DNA of 7,063 nucleotides from Labilithrix luteola. Its GTDB lineage: Bacteria > Myxococcota_A > Polyangia > Polyangiales > Polyangiaceae. Made by a program: the position numbers and the translations under genes. Where the stretch lies: contig JAMFST010000014.1 of the NCBI GenBank assembly GCA_026225435.1, positions 1 through 7,063 on the forward strand. Direction: 5' to 3'. Each line of letters begins with the position of its first letter. Within the stretch, counting starts at the first letter, position 1. A model generated the notes under the pieces. It was given only the letters and a program-made list of their open reading frames with translations, ran no database searches and had not been told where the DNA came from. Below, in pieces: positions 1 to 5,082 of the stretch.

Positions 1-311
1 AGGTGGCCGGGCTGCTGTCCACCCGCGCGTACCTGGCCTTGCGCACCCCCCTGCCCCTGTACTTCTACGAGGTGGAGACCGGCAGCGAGACGATGGGCTT
101 CAACCCGACCGTCTTCGTCGACATCTCGGCGACGCAGGCGAAGAAGCTGCAGGCGCTGGAGGCCCACGCCTCGCAGAGCCCGGACCGGCTTTACGACAAG
201 TACCACCAGCTGATGGAGCGCTTCCGGGCGCGGGAGATCGCGGTGAACGCCGCCGAGGCCTTCGTCCCCTTCGAGCCGGCGCTTCACGAGGGGCTGCTCC
301 CCGGCTTGTGA
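1..311 (+). CDS. PIG-L/LmbE-family deacetylase, C-terminal fragment (5' end outside window)
   Basis: The reading frame is open from the left edge to a TGA at 309-311, so about 103 C-terminal residues are visible and the N-terminus is missing. The stretch reads as the tail of a PIG-L/LmbE family protein. It has a LALRTPLPLYFYEVETG strand, then FNPTVFVDIS, then a helix with KKLQALEAHASQSP, then a basic helix (MERFRAREI) and an EAFVPF ending. This order (P-lyyyEv, f-PtvfvDI, K-aAl-aH-SQ, R--e, AEaF) is typical of the family. Family members are Zn-dependent deacetylases of N-acetylglucosaminyl or related N-acyl groups. The metal-binding AHPDDE and HxxDH motifs would lie upstream of the window and cannot be checked. 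The GTG at position 3 is almost certainly internal. The next gene starts 42 bp downstream on the same strand, so co-transcription is possible. Substrate unknown. Confidence 0.72.
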   Translation, partial: VAGLLSTRAYLALRTPLPLYFYEVETGSETMGFNPTVFVDISATQAKKLQALEAHASQSPDRLYDKYHQLMERFRAREIAVNAAEAFVPFEPALHEGLLPGL

Positions 312-337
312 GCCGACGGCTGTGAAGCGACCGCTTC
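302..337 (+). other. cluster of small inverted repeats across the deacetylase stop codon
   Basis: Three short perfect inverted pairs follow one another. CGGCT (302-306) pairs with AGCCG (311-315) across a 4-nt loop that includes the stop codon. The same AGCCG can pair instead with CGGCT at 317-321. GAAGC (324-328) pairs with GCTTC (333-337) across a 4-nt loop. No T-tract follows. They could form alternative weak hairpins in the short gap before the next gene, acting as an attenuating or mRNA-end structure. In DNA this GC-rich, chance is also a reasonable explanation. Confidence 0.25.
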
Positions 338-353
338 TGCTACTCTCTCAGGC

Positions 354-1751
354 GTGACGTACGAGCTCGCGCGCGCGCTGCTCTTCACCGAGGCGCTCGA
401 TTCGCCGGCGCTGGGGGGTGCCCTGTTGCATGCCGCCCGCGACCGGACGTCTCTCGTGCGCGCGCTCTCGGCCCACCGGCTCCTTCCGGGCGACGAGCTC
501 GATGCCGAGCTGGGGGGCGCCGGACACAAGGGGGGCGAGGACCTGTCGCCGTCGCGGAAGCTGATGGCGTCGCTCCCGCCGGGGCTGTGCGCGCGGCTGG
601 TGGCGGTGCCGCTCGTCGACCTGGGCAACGCCATCGAGGTGGCCGTGGCCGACGTGCGCGACCGGCACGTGGCCGAGGAGCTGTCGTACTGGCTCGGCAA
701 GGAGGTCCGGCTGGTGCCGGCGTCGATCGCCGCCATCGACGCGGCGGTCGAGGCGAACCGGGATCCGAGCGCTCGCCGGTCGGCGCGCCCGGCGTCCCGG
801 CGCGGGTCGGCTCCGCCGAGCACGGCGTACGACGATCCGCGGAGCCACTACTCGCAGGCGCCGCCCACGGTCCCGCAGTTTCCCCACGCGCCGGACTTCG
901 ACGACATCACCCGACCGGGCGCGCCCGAGCTGCGCCCGACCTCGCAGACCCCCGCGTGGGGGACCGTCGTCGAGCTGGCCGTGAGCGCCGGCGCGGTGGT
1001 CTCCGATCCGCCGCCGCCTGACGACGACGATGAGGCGCCGCCGGCCGAGTCGGAAGGTGCGTCGCTCCGCCGCGCCATGCACCTGCCGCCAGCCGCGCCG
1101 GTCCCGCGCTTCTCGTCGCGCCCGCCGGCCACGCCGCCGATGCGCTTCCCTTCGTCCATCCCCCCGCCGATGCCGAGCGCAGCGCGCGCGGCGCTCCGTG
1201 ACGCCACGCACACCAACGGCAAGAGCCAGCCCCCTGTACAACCGAGCCCTTACACACCGGAGCCGCTCGAGCCGCTCGCGTCGCTCATCCGGCTGCGCGA
1301 GGCGACCGATCGCGAATCGCTGGTCGACGCGCTGATCGGCGCGGCGAGCGTGGTGGCGCGACGGGTGGCGGTGTTCGCGGTGCGCCGCGACGGGTTCGCC
1401 GGCTGGAGCTGCTCGAAGGGCTTCGCCGACCGCGACCGCCTGCGGAACCTCACCCTGCCGCTCGGCGCCCCCAGCGTGCTCGCGCTGGCGACGGCGGCGG
1501 GCAGCTACTTCGGCCCCATCCTTCCCAACGACGCGCACGCGCGGCTGATGGGGGTGATGGAGCGTGCGACCCGCGACGTGGCCGTCCTCGCCATCAAGGC
1601 GCAGGGGCGCGCCGCGCTCGTGCTGCTGGCCGACGAGCTCGACGACTCGATGCTCGGCACGCGCCACCTCGACCAGGTGGCCCGCGCCGCCGGCGAGGCG
1701 CTCAGCCGGATCATCCACGCGGCCAGCCTGGCGCCTCCGCCTCGATCCTGA
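354..1751 (+). CDS. GspE N-terminal (MshEN-like) domain protein with Pro-rich linker and GAF-like C-terminal domain
   Basis: A 465-residue protein with a GTG start. Residues about 73-133 match the type II secretion/type IV pilus ATPase N-terminal domain: LPPGLCARLVAVPL, then IEVAVAD, then LSYWLGKEVRLVPAS, then an AIDAAVE helix. Residues about 134-305 form a low-complexity Pro/Ser/Arg-rich linker with a DDDDE patch near 223-227. Residues about 306-455 are an alpha/beta domain that looks GAF-like: helix PLASLIRLREATDRESLVDAL, strands around VARRVAVFAVRRDGFAGW, LPLGAPSVL, and a final AALVLLADELDD strand with a long C-terminal helix. No Walker A, Walker B or other ATPase motif is present, so this is not a secretion ATPase. 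The RLG-type residues of c-di-GMP-binding MshEN domains are not evident. There is no signal peptide or membrane segment, so it is probably a cytoplasmic signalling or scaffold protein. The start is weakly supported because no clear ribosome binding site precedes it. Function unknown. Confidence 0.7.
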   Translation: MTYELARALLFTEALDSPALGGALLHAARDRTSLVRALSAHRLLPGDELDAELGGAGHKGGEDLSPSRKLMASLPPGLCARLVAVPLVDLGNAIEVAVADVRDRHVAEELSYWLGKEVRLVPASIAAIDAAVEANRDPSARRSARPASRRGSAPPSTAYDDPRSHYSQAPPTVPQFPHAPDFDDITRPGAPELRPTSQTPAWGTVVELAVSAGAVVSDPPPPDDDDEAPPAESEGASLRRAMHLPPAAPVPRFSSRPPATPPMRFPSSIPPPMPSAARAALRDATHTNGKSQPPVQPSPYTPEPLEPLASLIRLREATDRESLVDALIGAASVVARRVAVFAVRRDGFAGWSCSKGFADRDRLRNLTLPLGAPSVLALATAAGSYFGPILPNDAHARLMGVMERATRDVAVLAIKAQGRAALVLLADELDDSMLGTRHLDQVARAAGEALSRIIHAASLAPPPRS

Positions 1752-1753
1752 GA

Positions 1754-1766
1754 TCCTCGGCGAGGA
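1754..1766. terminator. small hairpin between convergent genes (possible bidirectional terminator)
   Basis: TCCTCG and CGAGGA are perfect inverted arms separated by one base. They lie in the 31-bp gap between the GspE_N/GAF gene and the convergent SDR gene. The usable stem is about 5 bp with a 3-nt loop, and no T-run follows on either strand. The location suits a bidirectional terminator, but the structure is weak. Confidence 0.22.
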
Positions 1767-1768
1767 GC

Positions 1769-1789
1769 GCGCTAGACCAGCGCTAGACC
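1769..1789. repeat. 10-bp direct duplication at the SDR stop codon
   Basis: GCGCTAGACC occurs at 1769-1778 and again at 1780-1789, separated by a single A, so the unit repeats every 11 bp. The second copy contains the SDR stop codon (TAG on the minus strand, bases 1785-1783) and its last two sense codons. The first copy lies just beyond the stop. It looks like a small slippage duplication and has no evident function. Confidence 0.6.
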
Positions 1790-2670
1790 GACGGCGCCAG
1801 CTTCTTCGCCGTCAACCCGAGCGCCCGCCGCAGGATCGCGTCGAGCAGCCGCGTCGGCGTCGCCTTCGCCGCCCAGATCACCGCCTGCAACGAGCCCGGC
1901 ACGACGTACCTCGCGCGCGGATTGTCCTCGAAGGCGGCCTCGTGGATCGCGCGCACCACGACCTCCACCGGGCTGTTCAACCGGTCGGCCCCCTTGTGCA
2001 TCTTGTCGGCCTCCGCGAGGATCGGCGCGTACAGCGAGGCGCTCGCGTCGAGCTCCCCCACCGTGCCCATCGACGTGGAGCTGAAGCCGGTGGCGATCGG
2101 CCCCGGCTCGATGATCGACACGTCGATCCCGAACGGCTGCAGCTCCATGCGCAGCGCGTCGCTGAGCGCCTCGACGGCGAACTTCGACGCGTTGTACGCC
2201 CCCATGAACGGCATGGTCAGCCGCCCGGCGATGCTCCCCACGTTGACGATCCGCCCGCGTCGCTTCCGGATCATCGCGGGGACGAAGGCGCGGGTGACGG
2301 CCATCAGGCCGAACACGTTGGTGTCGAACTGCGCGCGCAGCCGCTCGTCGTTGATGTCGAGCAGCGGGCCGATGAGACCGTACCCGGCGTTGTTCACCAG
2401 CACGTCGATCCCCGCGCCGTCGGTGTGCTCGTCGATCTTCGCCACCGCCGCCGCGATGGAGGCGGCGTCGTTCACGTCGAGGGCGAGCCCCTGGAGCCGC
2501 GCGGGGTCGCCGACCTCCTTCTCGAGCGCCTCCAGCAGGTCGAGCTTCCGCCCGGTGGCGAAGACGCGCGCCCCCTGCGCCGCGAAGTGGACGGCGGCGG
2601 CGCGGCCGATGCCGCCGGTGGCCCCGGTGATCAAGACGGTGCGTTCGGTGCGAGCGGTGCTGGGCGACAT
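1783..2670 (-). CDS. short-chain dehydrogenase/reductase (classical SDR family)
   Basis: A 295-residue NAD(P)-dependent oxidoreductase. It has the Rossmann cofactor motif TGATGGIG at residues 15-22, an Arg at 41 ending the second strand (ATGRK) that favours NADP(H), the acidic LDV at 64-66, NNAG at 93-96, and a complete classical tetrad: N118, S146 (NVGSIAG), Y159 and K163 (YNASK). EPGPI at 188-192 follows. The MPFMGAYNASKFAVEALSDA context is typical of SDRs annotated as oxidoreductase or ketoreductase of unknown substrate. A longer frame begins at 2709, but its ATG overlaps the divergent asnS start codon (shared CATG) and adds 13 residues with no SDR character, so the ATG at 2670-2668 is preferred. 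No Shine-Dalgarno sequence precedes that ATG. The gene is convergent with its left neighbour and divergent from asnS. Substrate cannot be told from sequence. Confidence 0.9.
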   Translation of the reverse strand: MSPSTARTERTVLITGATGGIGRAAAVHFAAQGARVFATGRKLDLLEALEKEVGDPARLQGLALDVNDAASIAAAVAKIDEHTDGAGIDVLVNNAGYGLIGPLLDINDERLRAQFDTNVFGLMAVTRAFVPAMIRKRRGRIVNVGSIAGRLTMPFMGAYNASKFAVEALSDALRMELQPFGIDVSIIEPGPIATGFSSTSMGTVGELDASASLYAPILAEADKMHKGADRLNSPVEVVVRAIHEAAFEDNPRARYVVPGSLQAVIWAAKATPTRLLDAILRRALGLTAKKLAPSV

Positions 2671-2707
2671 AGCGGGCACGATAGAGCCTGGGCTATAGAC
2701 ACGACCC
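2671..2707. promoter_or_regulatory. 37-bp divergent start region between the SDR gene and asnS
   Basis: Only 37 bases separate the preferred SDR start from the asnS start. They contain the palindrome CTATAG at 2693-2698, inside GGGCTATAGAC. Read rightward, TATAGA at 2694-2699 matches the -10 consensus at four of six positions and ends 8 bases before the asnS ATG, which would put transcription start at or next to the start codon. Read leftward, the same palindrome, or CTCTAT at 2686-2681, could serve the SDR gene. No -35 resembling TTGACA is visible at the expected spacing, and neither gene has a Shine-Dalgarno sequence. The promoter assignment is an inference from position and the -10-like sequence. 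Confidence 0.4.
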
Positions 2708-4039
2708 ATGTTTCGCTACCGCGCGCAACCGACGGGCCTGCCCGCCGAGGTCACCATCGCCACCCTCGCCGATCACGTCGGCAAGGAGGTCACGCTCCAG
2801 GGCTGGCTGTACAACAAGCGCTCGAGCGGCAAGCTCCACTTCCTGGAGGTGCGCGACGGGACCGGCACGGTGCAGTGCGTCGTGTTCAAGGGGGACGTGA
2901 CGCCGGAGCTGTTCGACAAGGCGGACAAGCTCTCGCAGGAGACGAGCCTGCGCGTGGTCGGCACCGTCAAGGAGCACGGAAAGCGCGCCGGGACCTACGA
3001 GGTGCAGGTCAAGGACGTCGCCGTCATCGCCGCCCCGTCGCGCGAGTACCCCATCTCCAACAAGGAGCACGGGACCGACTTCTTGATGGACAACCGGCAC
3101 CTCTGGCTCCGCTCGCGCCGCCAGCACGCCATCCTGCGGATCCGTCACGCCATCGTGAAGGCGATCCGCGACTTCTTCGACCAGAACGACTTCACCCTGA
3201 TCGACGCGCCCATCTTCACGCCCAACGCGGTCGAGGGGACGAGCACGCTCTTCCAGACCGACTACCACGGTGATCCGGCGTTCCTCACGCAGTCGGGGCA
3301 GCTGTACGTCGAGGCGGCCGCGGCGTCGTTCGGGCAGGTGTACTGCTTCGGTCCGACCTTCCGCGCGGAGAAGAGCAAGACGCGCCGGCACCTGGCCGAG
3401 TTCTGGATGGTCGAGCCGGAGGTCGCCTTCATGACCCTCGACGAGGACATGCGCCTCGCCGAGGACATGCTCTCGTTCATCGTCGAGCGGGTGCTCACCA
3501 CCCGCGGCGAGGAGCTCAAGATCTGCGAGCGCGACACCAGCTTCCTCGAGAAGGTGAAGGGGCCGTTTCCGCGCATCACCTACGCCGAGGCGATCAAGAT
3601 CCTGCAGGAGAACGGCCACCCCGAGGCGAAGGTCGGCGACGACTTCGGCGCCGACGAGGAGACGGTCATCTCCAACAAGTTCGATCGCCCGGTGATCGTC
3701 CATCGCTACCCGAAGGCCATCAAGGCCTTCTACTTCGCCACCGATCCGAACGCTCCGGAGCTCGCGCTCAACATGGACGTGCTCGCGCCCGAGGGGTACG
3801 GCGAGATCGTCGGCGGCGGGCAGCGCGAGGACGATCTGGCGACCCTCGAGGCAGCCATCGCGCACCACAAGCTGCCGCCGGCGGCCTTCGAGTGGTACCT
3901 CGACGTGCGCCGCTACGGCTCGTTCCCCCACGCGGGCTTCGGCCTGGGCATCGAGCGCACCGTCGCCTGGATCTGCGGCCTGCCGCACGTGCGCGAGACC
4001 ATCCCGTTCCCGCGCATGCTCAACCGCCTGGCCCCCTGA
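2708..4039 (+). CDS. asnS: asparaginyl-tRNA synthetase (class IIb)
   Basis: AsnRS charges tRNA-Asn with asparagine using ATP in the cytoplasm. The 443-residue length fits the compact Bacillus/Thermus-type enzymes. Residues about 14-110 form the N-terminal anticodon-binding OB-fold ([24 protein letters not shown]). The catalytic core follows: a motif 1 region at 161-182 ending in [15 protein letters not shown] at 193-200, motif 2 [16 protein letters not shown] at 218-233, [12 protein letters not shown] at 332-343, [12 protein letters not shown] at 363-374, and motif 3 GFGLGIERT at 410-418 with its conserved Arg. The [12 protein letters not shown] motif 2 and the [19 protein letters not shown] block separate it from AspRS. 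The C-terminus [12 protein letters not shown] is characteristic. The ATG at 2708 matches the family N-terminus, although no Shine-Dalgarno sequence precedes it. The gene is complete and appears functional. It is divergent from the SDR and stands as its own unit. Confidence 0.96.
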   Translation: MFRYRAQPTGLPAEVTIATLADHVGKEVTLQGWLYNKRSSGKLHFLEVRDGTGTVQCVVFKGDVTPELFDKADKLSQETSLRVVGTVKEHGKRAGTYEVQVKDVAVIAAPSREYPISNKEHGTDFLMDNRHLWLRSRRQHAILRIRHAIVKAIRDFFDQNDFTLIDAPIFTPNAVEGTSTLFQTDYHGDPAFLTQSGQLYVEAAAASFGQVYCFGPTFRAEKSKTRRHLAEFWMVEPEVAFMTLDEDMRLAEDMLSFIVERVLTTRGEELKICERDTSFLEKVKGPFPRITYAEAIKILQENGHPEAKVGDDFGADEETVISNKFDRPVIVHRYPKAIKAFYFATDPNAPELALNMDVLAPEGYGEIVGGGQREDDLATLEAAIAHHKLPPAAFEWYLDVRRYGSFPHAGFGLGIERTVAWICGLPHVRETIPFPRMLNRLAP

Positions 4040-4059
4040 GCATCGAGATAGGTGCTCAG
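4036..4059 (+). terminator. hairpin overlapping the asnS stop codon
   Basis: CTGAGCA at 4036-4042 pairs with TGCTCAG at 4053-4059. The stem extends inward by a T-G wobble (4043/4052) and a C-G pair (4044/4051), giving about 9 bp around the 6-nt loop GAGATA. The asnS TGA (4037-4039) lies in the left arm. AAACC rather than a T-run follows, so this is not a canonical intrinsic terminator. It may be a GC-genome style terminator or a 3'-end stabilising structure. Confidence 0.4.
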
Positions 4060-4099
4060 AAACCGCGGAGATGGCTGCAAGGCTAGGGAGGGCGAGGGA

Positions 4100-4118
4100 G
4101 CGCTACTCAAAGTAGCGT
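4100..4118. terminator. hairpin in the asnS / exported-protein convergent gap
   Basis: CGCTACT at 4101-4107 and AGTAGCG at 4111-4117 form a perfect 7-bp stem with a CAA loop, plus a G-T wobble pair at 4100/4118. It lies about 60 bp past the asnS stop and about 38 bp past the end of the minus-strand gene, so it could end transcription from either side. No T-tract flanks it on either strand. The rest of the 116-bp gap shows only a 10-bp-spaced direct repeat of GACCGAC (4119-4125 and 4129-4135). Confidence 0.4.
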
Positions 4119-4155
4119 GACCGACCTCGACCGACGGCGGTTTATGAGCGCCCTC

Positions 4156-5019
4156 TCACTTGCAGGCGACCGCGGTCGGTCGCTTGCCGTCCTTCGCGAA
4201 GGCGACCGCCTGGGCGAACAGATCGCGCGGGACCGGCGCGTCGAGGCGGGTGGCGGTGGTGGTGTGGCGGGGGGAGCCGTCGGGATCGTCCTGGTGCGAG
4301 ACGATTCCGACGACGCCGCCGCTGGCCACATCGAACACCGGCCCTCCCACGTCGCCGCGGCACATGGCGAGGTCCATGACGAACGCGTCGCGCTCGCTCT
4401 CGAGGACCGGCGCCGAACGCTGACGAGCCGGCTTCGGATCCGCCGAACAGGTGCCGAAGCCCATCGCCGCGACGCTTCCGCCCGGGCCAGGCGCCGAGCT
4501 GGCGGGCCACTGGGCCACCCAGGCGACCGGCTCGGCCAGCACGAGGATGGCCACATCGAGCTGCTGCCAGCTGCAGTCGGGGACGATCACGTCGCGCACG
4601 GCGCGGTCCGTCCAGCTGAGCGTGCTCGACGAGATCTCCACGTGTACCCCCTCGGCCGGCAGCACGCCGCGACCGTCCGGCGCGACGCACTGGTGCGCCG
4701 TCACCACCAGCCGCGGATCGACCACCACGCCGGAGCAGATGCGGTTTCCGGCGTGGACGTGGACGAGCGCCTTCTGTTGCGGCGTCTCCGTGGCCGGCTG
4801 CTGCGGCTCGACGATCTTCACGTCCTCGGGCAGCTCGATGGTCGAGTCGCGGTGCGCGTGCATCGCCTCCGGAGGGGGCGGCGGAGGAGGCTTGCGCAGG
4901 GAAGCCGGCGTGAGGTCTTGCCCCCCGATGGTCCCGACCGTGGTGTCGGCACAAGCCGCCGGCAGCGAGAGAACAGCAGCGAGGAGCGGCAAACTACCGA
5001 GCAGCGAGAGCCGGCGCAT
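4156..5019 (-). CDS. exported trypsin-fold (S1-like) protein, apparently catalytically inactive
   Basis: A 287-residue protein. Residues 1-24 are a signal peptide: MRRL, then a hydrophobic core SLLGSLPLLAAVLSL, ending AACA before DTT. It suits signal peptidase I (A-C-A before D25); C23 makes a lipoprotein possible, but the -3 position is Pro, a poor lipobox. A variable stem with seven prolines (44-50) follows. The S1-type domain spans about 83-245: ICSGVVVDPRLVVTAHQCV at 94-112, LDVAILVL at 154-161 with the triad Asp (D155), MGFGTC at 186-191, and CRGDVGGPVFD at 220-230. The usual TAAHC reads TAHQC, so Gln (Q110) occupies the His position with H109 one residue early. The usual GDSGGP reads GDVGGP, so the nucleophile Ser is Val224. 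C95/C111 and C191/C220 suit disulfides. It probably acts as a non-enzymatic binding protein. A good AAGGA lies 6 nt before the ATG. Confidence 0.8.
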   Translation of the reverse strand: MRRLSLLGSLPLLAAVLSLPAACADTTVGTIGGQDLTPASLRKPPPPPPPEAMHAHRDSTIELPEDVKIVEPQQPATETPQQKALVHVHAGNRICSGVVVDPRLVVTAHQCVAPDGRGVLPAEGVHVEISSSTLSWTDRAVRDVIVPDCSWQQLDVAILVLAEPVAWVAQWPASSAPGPGGSVAAMGFGTCSADPKPARQRSAPVLESERDAFVMDLAMCRGDVGGPVFDVASGGVVGIVSHQDDPDGSPRHTTTATRLDAPVPRDLFAQAVAFAKDGKRPTAVACK

Positions 5020-5025
5020 TTTCTT

Positions 5026-5030
5026 TCCTT
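5026..5030 (-). promoter_or_regulatory. ribosome binding site of the trypsin-fold gene
   Basis: AAGGA (minus strand), within GAAGGAAAG, stands 6 nt upstream of the ATG at 5019-5017. It fixes the start codon and is the clearest Shine-Dalgarno sequence in the window. Confidence 0.65.
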
Positions 5031-5039
5031 CAGTCTAAG

Positions 5040-5052
5040 GCCGCAGAGCGGC
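5040..5052 (-). terminator. short GC hairpin after glgA
   Basis: GCCGC (5040-5044) and GCGGC (5048-5052) form a perfect 5-bp stem with a 3-nt loop. It lies in the 63-bp gap between the glgA stop and the downstream trypsin-fold gene. No T-run follows on the minus strand. It may be a weak terminator or intercistronic structure, or a chance GC inverted repeat. Confidence 0.25.
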
Positions 5053-5082
5053 GTTGCCCATGACGGCCTCGACTCAACCAGG

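Noticed and set aside
340..353. TACTCT as a -10 element for the GspE_N/GAF gene
   Set aside because: Weak match and no -35-like sequence at the right spacing; the short gap suggests transcription from the upstream gene.
348..1718. 456-residue open frame on the minus strand, opposite the GspE_N/GAF gene
   Set aside because: The product is Arg/His/Gly-rich low-complexity sequence with no domain pattern; it is typical of the antisense frame of a GC-rich gene. The plus-strand frame has recognisable domains.
2668..2709. Longer SDR start at 2709 adding 13 residues
   Set aside because: Its ATG shares CATG with the divergent asnS start, and the added residues are not SDR-like. The ATG at 2670 places the cofactor motif at residue 15, as usual for the family.
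1564..3273. 569-residue plus-strand frame spanning the SDR gene and the 5' part of asnS
   Set aside because: It crosses two well-supported genes and has an Arg-rich, low-complexity composition. It is a shadow frame.
2693..3988. 431-residue minus-strand frame opposite asnS
   Set aside because: The frame opposite asnS is kept open by GC-rich third positions; asnS itself is unambiguous by its class II motifs.
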